From NCBI RefSeq assembly GCF_000495815.1, contig NZ_AWGE01000017.1:62001-126000 (forward strand): DNA of 64,000 bases, written 5' to 3'. This document shows, piece after piece, positions 1 through 9,009 of the stretch. The DNA is from Asticcacaulis sp. AC466 (GTDB lineage Bacteria > Pseudomonadota > Alphaproteobacteria > Caulobacterales > Caulobacteraceae). The translations under genes and the position numbers were made by a program. The notes under the pieces are model-generated. The model did no database searches. It was not told the origin of the DNA and saw nothing but the letters and a program-made list of their open reading frames with translations. Within the stretch, counting starts at the first letter, position 1. Each line of letters opens with the position of its first letter.

Positions 1-1
1 G

Positions 2-3000
2 TTAGGGCTGGCCGCAGTCGTTATGCCCACATTCCCCGCCGGCGCCGCCGGTCTGGGGGCCAAGGCCGGGACATCGGTCTATAAGACAGCACCCGACGAG
101 CCTCACGCCGTCACCGTCCATGGGGTGGGCGATGGCAAGGCGGATGACACCGCCGCGATCCAGAGCGCGATCGACGAGGCGTCGAAAAACACCCTGGGCG
201 GCATCGTGTTCATCCCGTCTGGACGCTACCGGATTTCGCGCACCCTGCTTGTGCCGCTTGCGGTACGTATCTTTGGCGTAGGGGCAAGTCGGCCCGTCAT
301 CTATCTGGGCGACAACACGCAAGGCTTTCAAAAGGGGATTGCCAACCTGGTCGTCTTTACGGGAGGGGATATCTACACAACGGGAAAGGTGCCCGTCCCG
401 GTTCCTACCGTTGTGCCCTATAGCGACAAGGTGCGCGATGCGAATTCGTCCACCTTTTATTCGGCGCTTAGCAATGTCGATTTTGAAATCGGTGATCGCA
501 ACCCCGCGGCTGTCGCTGTTCGCTTCCGTACCGCCCAACACACCTTCTTGAGCCACATCGATTTCAGATTAGGTTCGGGTTTGGCAGGTATCTATCAGGC
601 CGGCAATGAAGCGGAGGATCTGCACTTTTATGGCGGCCGTTATGGCATCCTGACCGAAAAAACGTCACCCGCCTGGCAGTTTACGCTTATCGACTCGACC
701 TTTGTCGGCCAGCGCGAAGCCGCCATTCGCGAGCACGAAGCCGATCTGACGCTCATTAACGTTCAGATCAAAAATACACCCGTCGGAATCGATATCGACC
801 GCGGCTATTCCGATTCGCTGTGGGGCAAGGATGTGCGCTTCGAAAATGTCTCCAAGGCGGCGGTGATTATCAGCAACGAAAGCGCGCCTTTCACGCAGAT
901 CGGTTTTGATAACGCGACGGCTGAGAATGTGCCTGTCTTCGCTCACTTCCGCGACAGCGGCAAGGACGTTGCGGGCCCCGCTAAACTTTACCGGGTGAGC
1001 CATTTTACCTATGGGCTGAAAGTGACCCAACCGGCAACCGTCGGCACAGTTGCGCTTGATGTTCAGGCGACACCCCTGACGACAATGCCGGCGGCGACAG
1101 GACCGGCAATTCGCGCACTGCCCGGCGTCGATAAGTGGGTCAATGTCCGGACCTTGGGTGTGGCAGGTGATGGCAAGACGGACGATACGGCGGCTATCCA
1201 AAAGGCAATCGACGAACACCGGGTGGTCTATTTTCCGGCCGGTTTCTACGTCGTGACCAATACCATCACCTTGCGGCCGGATACGGTCCTTATCGCCATG
1301 CACCCCAGCCTTACGCAGTTGGTGATCCCGGACGGCACGCCTGCATTTTCGGGTGCGGGCGACGCCAAGGCCCTGCTGCAAAGCGCCAGTGGTGGCAATG
1401 CCATTCTGTCCGGCATTGGCCTGTCGACTGGCGATGTCAACCCACGCGCCACCGCTTTGCTCTGGAAAGCTGGCGCCGACTCATTGGTGGACGACGTTAA
1501 AATTCAGGGCGGGCATGGCACTTTGCAGGCAAATGGCGTCAGGTTGGACCCCTATGCGAAAACGCCCGGTATGCCCGACCCGCGCACCTTGTGGGACCGT
1601 CAACGGCCGAGCATCTGGGTAACCGACGGGGGCGGCGGAACGTTCGCCAATATCTGGTCACCCAATACGGTCGCGCAGGCGGGCTTTTACGTCACCAATA
1701 CCCAGACCCCCGGCCACGTTTACGAGTTGTCGGCGGAGCACCATATGCGCGCCGAAATCGTTCTGGACGGTGTTGAAAACTGGGAATTCCTGGCGCCACA
1801 GACCGAGGAAGAGGTGAGGGAGAGCCAGGATACGGTCTCGACCGAGATTCGTAATTCGCGCAACATCCTGTTTGCCAATTACCACGGATATCGCGTGACA
1901 CGGACCGTGAAGCCGGCCAGCCCGGCGATCAAGATATTCAATTCGGATGATATTCGCCTTCGAAATGTCCATGTGAACGGAGAAAGCGGGTTTGCGACGT
2001 GCGACGACAATGGCTGCACGACCTATTTGCGCGCCAGCAAATTTCCATTCGACGACGTGGTTGAGGACGTAACCCACAAACAGGTTGTCCGTGAACGCGA
2101 GTTCGCCGTCCTTGACATATCGTCTCACCCCGCCGTGCCCACGTCGCCGGACCCGGCAATGCCCAAGGTTGAAAAACTCGAAGGTGGGTTTTATTCAATT
2201 TCGGGTGCGGCAACCGACTCAAAGGGTCAGCTTTATTTCGTCGAGCATCAATTCCAGCGCATATATCGCTGGTCAAAAAGCGGCGGGCTCGAACTCGTCA
2301 GTGACGCGCCGCTTGATCCCGTCAACCTGGCCTTTGATACGTCCGACAACCTCTTGGTCTTGTCCTCCATGGGCGCCGAAGGCACCGTCTACAGCTTCAA
2401 ACCGGGCACACCCGGCGCACCGATTACGGTGATCGCGCCCACACCGGTCGTTGCCCACAAGGATGCCTTTACGGCACTTCCCGGCAACTATTGGAACAAT
2501 GGTGAATTCCGCGATCAGTTGGATCCAGATACGATGGAATTCACGACTTTGAGCGAAATGTTTGCCCGAGATGCCGGCAAGTCTCAGACTCGGGAATATG
2601 TCTCCCCGGATGGCAGTCTTGTCCTGCCTGCCTTCCGCGTTTTGACCCAAGGTCCGACGGATCATACCGGACACCGCTGGTCGGACACGCTTCAGGCGTT
2701 CGGACTGGTTAAGGCCAAGGTTGGCGAACGCGTTTTTGTCAGCAATGGCTCCGAGGCTAAGGTTTATGGCGCGGTCGTCGGGGCAGGCGGCAGCCTGACT
2801 CATCTTACGCCTCTGACACATCGCGCAGGTGAGAGTGTGGCCGTCGATCGGTCTGGCAATCTCTACGTCGCCAACGGCCAAATATTCGTCTACGGCCCCG
2901 ATGGTCAGGAAAAAGGTCGCATCGATGTTCCCGAACGTCCGCTGCAACTGGTCTTTGGCGGCGTCGACGGTAAGACCCTGTTCATTCTGACACATCATAG

Positions 3001-3022
3001 CCTTTATGCGGTGGAACCCTGA
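2..3022 (+). CDS. Secreted beta-helix protein (pectate-lyase-3/GH55-like, duplicated) with C-terminal beta-propeller, 5' partial
   Basis: The frame is open to the left edge, and the residues before the first internal Met (position 23) read LGLAAVV, like the core of a signal peptide, so the true start lies outside the window. Numbering from that Met, two copies of the pectate-lyase-3 opening motif (GDGKADDTAAIQ near residue 37, GDGKTDDTAAIQ near 383) mark two right-handed beta-helix domains, the arrangement of GH55 exo-1,3-glucanases. After about residue 710 an SMP-30-like beta-propeller follows (SISGAATDSKGQLYFVE and similar blades). It is probably exported and acts on or binds a polysaccharide; the substrate cannot be read from sequence. 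The fusion of helix and propeller in about 1000 residues is uncommon. No catalytic residue was assigned. Confidence 0.8.
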   Translation, partial: LGLAAVVMPTFPAGAAGLGAKAGTSVYKTAPDEPHAVTVHGVGDGKADDTAAIQSAIDEASKNTLGGIVFIPSGRYRISRTLLVPLAVRIFGVGASRPVIYLGDNTQGFQKGIANLVVFTGGDIYTTGKVPVPVPTVVPYSDKVRDANSSTFYSALSNVDFEIGDRNPAAVAVRFRTAQHTFLSHIDFRLGSGLAGIYQAGNEAEDLHFYGGRYGILTEKTSPAWQFTLIDSTFVGQREAAIREHEADLTLINVQIKNTPVGIDIDRGYSDSLWGKDVRFENVSKAAVIISNESAPFTQIGFDNATAENVPVFAHFRDSGKDVAGPAKLYRVSHFTYGLKVTQPATVGTVALDVQATPLTTMPAATGPAIRALPGVDKWVNVRTLGVAGDGKTDDTAAIQKAIDEHRVVYFPAGFYVVTNTITLRPDTVLIAMHPSLTQLVIPDGTPAFSGAGDAKALLQSASGGNAILSGIGLSTGDVNPRATALLWKAGADSLVDDVKIQGGHGTLQANGVRLDPYAKTPGMPDPRTLWDRQRPSIWVTDGGGGTFANIWSPNTVAQAGFYVTNTQTPGHVYELSAEHHMRAEIVLDGVENWEFLAPQTEEEVRESQDTVSTEIRNSRNILFANYHGYRVTRTVKPASPAIKIFNSDDIRLRNVHVNGESGFATCDDNGCTTYLRASKFPFDDVVEDVTHKQVVREREFAVLDISSHPAVPTSPDPAMPKVEKLEGGFYSISGAATDSKGQLYFVEHQFQRIYRWSKSGGLELVSDAPLDPVNLAFDTSDNLLVLSSMGAEGTVYSFKPGTPGAPITVIAPTPVVAHKDAFTALPGNYWNNGEFRDQLDPDTMEFTTLSEMFARDAGKSQTREYVSPDGSLVLPAFRVLTQGPTDHTGHRWSDTLQAFGLVKAKVGERVFVSNGSEAKVYGAVVGAGGSLTHLTPLTHRAGESVAVDRSGNLYVANGQIFVYGPDGQEKGRIDVPERPLQLVFGGVDGKTLFILTHHSLYAVEP

Positions 3023-3093
3023 TAATTCTTATGTCAGGTGGTGTCAGTGTCATCGGCCTGAGTGGGAATAGGCCCCCAAGGTAAAGAAGACTG

Positions 3094-3143
3094 CAAAAAC
3101 AGCGAATTAGGACGCCGATCTGTTGCTGTCAGATCGGCGCTCC
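3094..3143. repeat. Palindromic intergenic repeat, copy A
   Basis: An A-rich segment is followed by a perfect 10-bp stem: CGCCGATCTG at 3113-3122 pairs with CAGATCGGCG at 3130-3139 across a 7-nt loop, and the end reads GCTCC. It shares the order 'aaaaaca, aattagg, hairpin, gcgctc' with the elements at 5417-5483 and 37742-37832. It lies between the propeller gene and the cytochrome gene. No U-run follows, so it is not a standard terminator. Confidence 0.6.
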
Positions 3144-3308
3144 TGTTTGCCCTTTGCTGATGCGTCACACTCAAATCGCTACGCGAAAAAGGTGATGCGA
3201 GCCGAATTTGATCTGAAACAAATGCGCTCGATAGACCGTGTGCCAGTGTCCTCGTTTTATGCCTCGACCGCAGGTCGGGCGCCTTCAACGGTTACGGGGG
3301 AAATACCC

Positions 3309-3701
3309 ATGATGTTGACACTCCATGTTTTGGCGATGGCCGGCGTAATACACGCGAGTTCAGGAGGCGTAGGAGGGGGCCAGGTCGCGCAGGGGGCGAG
3401 GATATTCACGCAGCAATGCAGCCTGTGTCATGATGACAGCCAGCATATGGTCAATGACAACGGGCCGGCCCTGTTTGGTGTTGTCGGTCGCCCTGTAGGG
3501 TCGGTAGATGGCTATAACTACTCTCCGGCGCTACAGCGTGCCGGTCAAAGCGGCGATGTCTGGACAGTGAAGCAGCTCGACCGGTTCCTTACTGGCCCGG
3601 AAGCCATGTATGCCGGTACGGGTATGCCGATGCATTTCAGGACCACGCAAGAACGCGCCGCCATTATTGCCTACCTTAAAACGTTACGGACAAAAAACTG
3701 A
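3309..3701 (+). CDS. Small periplasmic class I c-type cytochrome
   Basis: A 130-residue protein when started at ATG 3309, which has a GGGGGA ribosome site just upstream; the reading frame extends further 5' but that part has no protein character. An N-terminal hydrophobic stretch (MMLTLHVLAMAGVIHA) is a signal peptide. The haem-attachment motif CSLCH is at residues 37-41 and a probable axial Met lies in GTGMPMHF. The segment NGPALFGVVGRPVGS is typical of cytochrome c2/c550-like domains. It is a soluble or periplasmic electron carrier; the partner is unknown because the neighbours are not respiratory genes. Confidence 0.85.
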   Translation: MMLTLHVLAMAGVIHASSGGVGGGQVAQGARIFTQQCSLCHDDSQHMVNDNGPALFGVVGRPVGSVDGYNYSPALQRAGQSGDVWTVKQLDRFLTGPEAMYAGTGMPMHFRTTQERAAIIAYLKTLRTKN

Positions 3702-3893
3702 CACCGCCTCCAAAGGCGTCGCCTGCTTGCGCAATTCGTTAAGTGAAAGCAATGTATGTTTAAAGCCTCGCTGCATCTGACGGGCAATAGGCGCAAACGC
3801 TTTGACGGCTCGTTGATGGGGCTGTTATCGGGGCCTGGGTGCGATATAATTCGCTAAGCTCCGAGAGACGATACTTAGAGGCGGTTGGCTACT

Positions 3894-4589
3894 GTGAATA
3901 CCTTACGAAAACGCGCTATGGCGCTGGCGGTTGGATTGTCGTCCTTGGCCGGGTTTGTCGACGCAACAGGCTTTCTTGAACTGCACGGCACCTTCATTTC
4001 ATTCATGAGCGGTAATTCCACGCAATTGGCGGTCGCCTTGTCGCGCGGTGAGGCCGGGATCATCGCCGGCCTCGCAACCATCATCGGCCTATTCATGTTC
4101 GGTGTATTCATAGGAACGCTCGCCGGTCATTTTTCTTATCCGGCCTATCGCACAATCACGGTCATGGGCCTGGTTACTGGATTGATAGGGGCTGGGTGGC
4201 TTTGCCAGCTCGCGGGTGTCCCCCTGGCTGCGATTGCTTGCCTGACCTTGGCCATGGGCGCGGAGAATGCCGTCTTCCAACGACGGGGCGATGTCGTTGT
4301 CGGTGTGACCTACATGACCGGTACGCTTGTCAAGGTCAGCCAGAAACTCGCGATCGCGGTAACGGGCGGTGACCGTTGGGCCTGGGGGCCATGGCTTGTC
4401 CTCTGGGGCGGCCTTATTCTCGGTGGAATAGCCGGCGCCACGGCTTACCGGTATGTCGGTTTGGGCGGTATTGCTGTGGCGGTCGTCTGGGCGGCCGTGC
4501 TTACCGTTTATGCTTGGCTATTCAGGGCGGCCATCCATGATTCCCTGCAATTTGATGTCGATAGTGCCGACAAGGTTGGCCGTGGATAA
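3894..4589 (+). CDS. DUF1275 (YoaK-type) integral membrane protein
   Basis: About 231 residues with six or so hydrophobic segments. The opening SLAGFVDATGFLELHGTFISFMSGNSTQLA is the signature of the DUF1275/YoaK family, inner-membrane proteins of unknown transport function. GTG 3894 was chosen, with AGAGG at 3877-3881; the in-frame TTG at 3885 sits directly against that ribosome site and is less likely. The gene stands alone: about 190 nt of non-coding sequence lies before it and 165 nt after. Function beyond membrane location cannot be assigned. Confidence 0.85.
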   Translation: MNTLRKRAMALAVGLSSLAGFVDATGFLELHGTFISFMSGNSTQLAVALSRGEAGIIAGLATIIGLFMFGVFIGTLAGHFSYPAYRTITVMGLVTGLIGAGWLCQLAGVPLAAIACLTLAMGAENAVFQRRGDVVVGVTYMTGTLVKVSQKLAIAVTGGDRWAWGPWLVLWGGLILGGIAGATAYRYVGLGGIAVAVVWAAVLTVYAWLFRAAIHDSLQFDVDSADKVGRG

Positions 4590-4629
4590 CCGGGCAGGCA
4601 GGCCGATAGCCCGAACCCCTAGACCGTGA

Positions 4630-4648
4630 CAAAAATGTCTTATTTTTG
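4630..4648. other. Short inverted repeat upstream of ompW
   Basis: CAAAAAT (4630-4636) and ATTTTTG (4642-4648) form a perfect 7-bp inverted repeat around GTCTT. It lies about 110 nt before the OmpW start. It could be an operator for the porin gene or a weak terminator for the DUF1275 gene. It does not match an FNR site, which regulates ompW in enterics. Confidence 0.3.
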
Positions 4649-4754
4649 CGGGTGCTGCGACAATCCGCCCTGCGGCAGGATGCGCAGGTCAAAAGTGGCG
4701 AAATAGGGTCTACACCGTGCCATCCGCTCAATTGAAAAAAAGGAGATCGCGGTC

Positions 4755-5414
4755 ATGACACATACCTATAAAACCATGGTAATTTTAGGGTCTTTTGCCG
4801 CCCTGAGTCTTGCCGGTGCCGGTCACGCGCAAGATGCCTTCGTGCCCAAGCATGCCGGTCAGTTCGTCATCGTCGGTCGTGCGACCGTTGTCGCTCCGTC
4901 TGAGAAGGGCGACATCGTGACGGCGGCCGGCGTCGATTCCGGGCTCAACGTAGCGGTCAGCAACAGCACGGTGCCGACCCTCGGATTTAGCTATTTCTTC
5001 ACCGACCACATCGCCGTCGAAGGCATTTTGGGCACGTCGAAGCACAAGATCAGCGCCGTAGGCCCTTCGACCAACGTAGAGGTGCACGATACCTGGGTTC
5101 TGCCACCGGTGGTGACGTTGCAATATCACTTCAATCCCGCCGGAAAGGTCAGCCCCTATGTCGGCGCCGGCGTGAATTTCATGGATTGGTACAGCGGTAA
5201 GGACAAGAACGGGTTCAAAGTCAGGTTGAAGAACGGTGCCGGCACCGCCGTGCAGGCTGGCGTCGATGTCGCGCTGAAGGGCCATTGGGCGCTTAACGTC
5301 GATTACAAGAAGGTCTTCTACAAGACCGACGCGCGCATCAATGATGGCGCCTTGAAGTCCAAGGTTAAACTTGATCCGGCGGTGACGTCCATCGGTTTAG
5401 CCTATAGGTTCTAA
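4755..5414 (+). CDS. ompW: OmpW family outer-membrane porin
   Basis: 219 residues with a clear signal peptide ending near GAGHAQ. The mature chain alternates in beta-barrel style and ends in the aromatic SIGLAYRF expected for outer-membrane insertion. Features such as GFSYFFTDHIAVEGILG, the LPPVVTLQYHF strand and SPYVGAGVNF match the eight-stranded OmpW fold, a channel for small hydrophobic molecules. AGGAG lies about 10 nt before the ATG. The gene is monocistronic, with a hairpin repeat element following the stop. Confidence 0.9.
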   Translation: MTHTYKTMVILGSFAALSLAGAGHAQDAFVPKHAGQFVIVGRATVVAPSEKGDIVTAAGVDSGLNVAVSNSTVPTLGFSYFFTDHIAVEGILGTSKHKISAVGPSTNVEVHDTWVLPPVVTLQYHFNPAGKVSPYVGAGVNFMDWYSGKDKNGFKVRLKNGAGTAVQAGVDVALKGHWALNVDYKKVFYKTDARINDGALKSKVKLDPAVTSIGLAYRF

Positions 5415-5416
5415 AA

Positions 5417-5483
5417 CTTTCCGAAAATATTTTAAAAACAAAGGGTTGGAGCGTCTATCTGATGTCGTCAGATGGGCGCTCTA
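5417..5483. repeat. Palindromic intergenic repeat, copy B
   Basis: TTTCCGAAAAT is followed by an A-rich run and a long imperfect hairpin: GAGCG (5449-5453) with CGCTC (5477-5481), and inside it ATCTGA (5457-5462) with TCAGAT (5468-5473). It combines the TTTCCGAAAA start seen at 8807 with the hairpin seen at 3113-3139. It sits just after ompW and may also help end that transcript. Confidence 0.6.
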
Positions 5484-5624
5484 AGTCCTCCAGCGCCTTG
5501 TTTGCCTCGGAGTGGCTTGCACGGGCAAATCTGCCGACTCGCAAACCTTTGTTGATCGACAGCAGAGTAATTGCGAAAAGCCTGTAAAAACAAATATCTA
5601 TTTACATGCTTTGGCTGATTTTAG

Positions 5625-7721
5625 CTAAATCGCCTGCAACTCCGGCAAGGCTGAGCTAACGCTACCTTGGCCGCCATGACGCGATGGGGACTTCGAATCC
5701 TCGCTCGCCATTAGCTGTGACATCCAGTTCAGTGCCACATCGAGCGTCATCGGATGACCTAGATGATACCCCTGCATGACGCGGCAGCCGAAGGCTTGCA
5801 GCATGGCCTGAATTTCGGCCGTTTCCACGCCTTCAGCCACGACCTCCATGCCCAGCGAATGGCCCAGATTGACAATAGCCTGGACCATCAACTGATCCGC
5901 CGATGAGCGGGTTAATTCCGTCACGAACGAATTATCGATTTTGATACGATCGACTTGAAGGTGGCGCAGCGACGACAGGGAGGAATACCCGACGCCAAAA
6001 TCGTCGATCGCTACACGTATACCGGCCTGGCTGAGAACGGACAACTTGCCTTGCACCGCCCGGATATCCATGGCGGTTTCCTCCGTTACTTCAATTTCCA
6101 GCATTGAGGTCGGTATGCCCTGAGCTTTTAACGCGTCGAGCACAAAAGCATCGACAGGTAGCCGTGACATTTCCCGCGGTGACACATTAACGGCGACCCA
6201 GATATCGGTCCGTCCCAATGCGATCAGCCGAGTAAGAATATCGCCCGTCTTGGTGAGAATATGCTTCATCAGGGCTTCAGATAGCCCAAGCACGGCGGCA
6301 ATCTCGACGATATCCACCGGCGAAATCGACCCATGTCTCGGATGGTCCCAGCGCAGCAAGGCTTCAAAATTGCTGAGGCGCCGTCCGCCATCGTCCATGA
6401 TCGGTTGATAGACCATGTAGAGCTGGCCGTCCGCCAGGGCTTTGGGCAGATCGCGTTCGACATCTCGTCGCATGTTCAAGCGGTTATTCAACTGCTCATC
6501 GAACATGTAATGGCGATTGCGGCCGCCGCTCTTTGCCGCGTAAAGCGCGCTGTCGGCGCATATCATCATTTCCGAAAAACCCACGCGATTGCGTGTCTGA
6601 TGTATACCGATACTGACACCGACACGACCGGAGTCGAAGCCGGGGAACGGACGTCCAATGGCCGAAATCAAGCGGTCAGCAACTTCGCGAGGCTGCATGC
6701 AACTGGCTTCGGGGGCGAAGATGATGGCAAATTCGTCGCCGCCCAGTCGCGCAATGGTGAACCCGTTCGGCAAGTTTTGACGTAAGCGTGCCGCCACTTC
6801 GATCAGGACGTTGTCGCCAGCACGGTGACCGAAGACGTCGTTGACAGATTTAAAACCATCCAGGTCAAGGATCATCAGGCATAGCGATTTTTGCCGGCCA
6901 GACATAAGGGTTTCGACTTCATTGGCGAAGCCGGCTCGGTTCAGCAGTCCGGTGAGAGTGTCGTGGATGGCGCGCCGGTGCATTTCTTCGGCGATTTCGG
7001 TCGTTCGCGCGTGGGCCTGGGTAAGGGATCCGGCCAGCGAGGTCGCCTCGTTCTTGCGGCGACTGGCTTCGCGGAACAGGGCGTGGCTTTCACGCGACGA
7101 TCGGATAAGGGCGCCAAGATAGAGGATCGTCGCAAAAGCAATGCCGATATGGTCGACGCCCCCAGCATAGGCCATACACCCCGCCATGGATAAAAGGGGC
7201 GGGAGGATGAAACAGATCGGGATTATGGCGTAGGCATTGCCGTGCGTGACCGCGCCGGCGGTGATGCCACAGATGACGACCAGATAAAAAACGGCTTGTG
7301 GCGCGGTGTAGCCGTCGCAGAGTAGCGGCATCAGGGCCCAGATGGCCCCCGAAATCAAAGCCAGAACGGAAGCAAGCATCAGGTGCTGGCCGGTTGACAG
7401 GCGGGTTAGGCCGCCCAGAATCCCCTTCACGGGCGCACCGGGGAGGGGAGAGCGGCACAGGCCGATCCGCAAGGCATTGATGACGCACGTCGCGAAGAAC
7501 CAGGCTATGCCTGCTAATACATGGCCGTATAAAACGGTGACCACCATGATTATGACGGCCAGTAAAGCGTTGATCGGTATCGAGATCAATATGCTGCGCC
7601 GCACCGCGCTGAGCTGGTCCGCCTGGATAAGTTCGTTCAGGAATTTCAGATTCTGAGTTTCGGTTGCCACGATATCAATATCCGATGCCAATACGATAAT
7701 ACCGGCCCGTGTAAGGGACAT
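5625..7721 (-). CDS. Membrane-bound GGDEF-EAL protein (c-di-GMP turnover)
   Basis: About 698 residues from ATG 7721. The frame continues to 7895, but that would overlap the divergent hydrolase gene; the start is uncertain because no clear ribosome site is visible. The N-terminal third holds about six hydrophobic helices. The GGDEF domain has an intact RLGGDEF motif but no RxxD inhibitory site upstream (the residues there read LPNG). The EAL domain keeps FEALLRW, NVSPREM, EVTEETA, DDFGVGYSS, KIDNSFV and VAEGVET, so phosphodiesterase activity is expected. The protein could make c-di-GMP, degrade it, or use the GGDEF part as a GTP sensor. Confidence 0.9.
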   Translation of the reverse strand: MSLTRAGIIVLASDIDIVATETQNLKFLNELIQADQLSAVRRSILISIPINALLAVIIMVVTVLYGHVLAGIAWFFATCVINALRIGLCRSPLPGAPVKGILGGLTRLSTGQHLMLASVLALISGAIWALMPLLCDGYTAPQAVFYLVVICGITAGAVTHGNAYAIIPICFILPPLLSMAGCMAYAGGVDHIGIAFATILYLGALIRSSRESHALFREASRRKNEATSLAGSLTQAHARTTEIAEEMHRRAIHDTLTGLLNRAGFANEVETLMSGRQKSLCLMILDLDGFKSVNDVFGHRAGDNVLIEVAARLRQNLPNGFTIARLGGDEFAIIFAPEASCMQPREVADRLISAIGRPFPGFDSGRVGVSIGIHQTRNRVGFSEMMICADSALYAAKSGGRNRHYMFDEQLNNRLNMRRDVERDLPKALADGQLYMVYQPIMDDGGRRLSNFEALLRWDHPRHGSISPVDIVEIAAVLGLSEALMKHILTKTGDILTRLIALGRTDIWVAVNVSPREMSRLPVDAFVLDALKAQGIPTSMLEIEVTEETAMDIRAVQGKLSVLSQAGIRVAIDDFGVGYSSLSSLRHLQVDRIKIDNSFVTELTRSSADQLMVQAIVNLGHSLGMEVVAEGVETAEIQAMLQAFGCRVMQGYHLGHPMTLDVALNWMSQLMASEDSKSPSRHGGQGSVSSALPELQAI

Positions 7722-7898
7722 AGGTAACAATTGGCTTAAGATAGGGGGTACGAAAGGCCAAAATGCGAAGAGGTTTTTACTTGGCCTCGTGATCAAGAGC
7801 GCTGGGACGGCCCGGGTGACATAGGTGGTGACATAAATGTCAGTTAAGGTCCGGGCGATCACGTGATACGACAACACGGCGCAAAACGGAGCCAAGCC

Positions 7899-8801
7899 AT
7901 GACCGGAACGCCAGACATGCTGCCTTCGACCGCATTCAAGCCTGAGGTTTTAAAGCTTTTCGATAAGTACGTGCATGGCACGATCGACCGGCGCGCCTTT
8001 CTCAACCGCTGTGCCCGATATACGGCCGGTGCCGCCGGTGCGATGGCGACGCTGGCGGCCCTGACGCCGAATTTCGCTCGTGCACAGCAGGTCAAGCCTG
8101 ACGATGCGCGTTTGCTCGCATCCCATGTCGAAATTCCATCGCCCAAGGGGTACGGCGCCATCAAGGCCTATATCGTTCGCCCGTCTGGCGCCGACCGCAA
8201 ATTGCCGGTGGTGCTGGTCATTCATGAAAACCGCGGGCTCAATCCGCATATCGAAGACATCGCCCGTCGGTTGGCGCTCGAAAACGTCATAGCCGTAGCA
8301 CCCGATGCGCTGACGCCTCTGGGCGGCTATCCCGGTGACGAAGACAAGGCGCGCGCTGCCTTCGGTCAATTGGATCAGCAGAAGACACGCGAAGATTTCA
8401 TGGCTGCCGCCGATTACGCGCAGTTACTCCCCGAAGGCAACGGCAATCTAGGCGTTGTCGGATTTTGTTATGGTGGCGGCGTCGCCAATATGCTGGCCAC
8501 GCGTCTGCCGACGCTCAAGGCGGCGGTGCCCTTTTATGGTGCACCGCCGCCCTTGGACGGCGTGCCGCATATCAAGGCGGAAATGCTTCTGCACTTCGCG
8601 GGCAATGATGCGCGGGTCAACGCCGGATGGCCAGCCTATGAGGCGGCGCTGAAAGCTGCGCACATTCATTATGAAGCCTTCATCTATGATGGTGCGGAAC
8701 ATGGTTTCAACAATGATACGACGCCTCGCTTCAACCCGGACGCCGCCAAGCTGGCGTGGCGGCGTACACTGACGCTGTTCAATCGGACGCTGCGCACCTA
8801 G
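7899..8801 (+). CDS. Dienelactone hydrolase family alpha/beta-hydrolase, exported
   Basis: 300 residues from ATG 7899, which has GGAG at 7890-7893; an earlier in-frame GTG at 7863 is less likely. IDRRAFLNRCARY followed by a hydrophobic segment and ALTPNFARAQQ resembles a Tat signal with an N-terminal extension. The family catalytic residues are present: nucleophile Cys190 in GFCYGGG, an Asp in AGNDARVN and His268 in GAEHGFNND. The overall pattern is that of YghX-type dienelactone hydrolases, which cleave esters or lactones; the natural substrate is unknown. It is transcribed divergently from the GGDEF-EAL gene. Confidence 0.88.
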   Translation: MTGTPDMLPSTAFKPEVLKLFDKYVHGTIDRRAFLNRCARYTAGAAGAMATLAALTPNFARAQQVKPDDARLLASHVEIPSPKGYGAIKAYIVRPSGADRKLPVVLVIHENRGLNPHIEDIARRLALENVIAVAPDALTPLGGYPGDEDKARAAFGQLDQQKTREDFMAAADYAQLLPEGNGNLGVVGFCYGGGVANMLATRLPTLKAAVPFYGAPPPLDGVPHIKAEMLLHFAGNDARVNAGWPAYEAALKAAHIHYEAFIYDGAEHGFNNDTTPRFNPDAAKLAWRRTLTLFNRTLRT

Positions 8802-8900
8802 CGCTTTCCGAAAAGTGTGTTGCACTTTTCTGATAAAAAAGCGCGTAAAAGCAGAGATCTAGAGCGCCTAGCCGATTCAATCAGGTCGGGATACACTCTA
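8802..8900. repeat. Palindromic intergenic repeat, copy C
   Basis: It begins right after the hydrolase stop. GAAAAGTG (8810-8817) pairs perfectly with CACTTTTC (8823-8830); then an A-rich stretch with GCGCGTAAAAGCAGAG and TAGAGCGCC follows. The same order, TTTCCGAAAAGTG hairpin then A-rich run then AGAGC, is seen at 37742-37832. Elements of this design are widespread in alphaproteobacterial intergenic regions. Confidence 0.6.
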
Positions 8901-8907
8901 GTCGCGG

Positions 8908-8960
8908 CCTATACGAAATCTATACGGCGTCCGTCGGCATCTATACGCCCGGCATACGGC
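8908..8960 (+). promoter_or_regulatory. Four phased direct repeats upstream of kdp, candidate KdpE sites
   Basis: CTATACG occurs at 8909-8915, 8920-8926 and 8941-8947, and GCATACG at 8952-8958. Start-to-start spacing is 11, 21 and 11 bp, so the copies form two tandem pairs on one face of the helix. Two direct repeats about 11 bp apart is the usual layout for OmpR-family regulators, and KdpE, encoded at the end of this operon, belongs to that family. The first gene of the operon starts at 9010. Assignment to KdpE is inference. Confidence 0.55.
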
Positions 8961-9009
8961 GCACAGTCTATTGAAGGCTAGGTTCCACTGTCTTCAAGGA
9001 CGCCTTTCA

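Noticed and set aside
3034-3288. An 84-codon minus-strand frame between the propeller and cytochrome genes
   Set aside because: It overlaps the repeat element and has no ribosome site or recognisable product.
4600-4754. FNR site before ompW, as in enterics
   Set aside because: No TTGAT-N4-ATCAA pattern is present.
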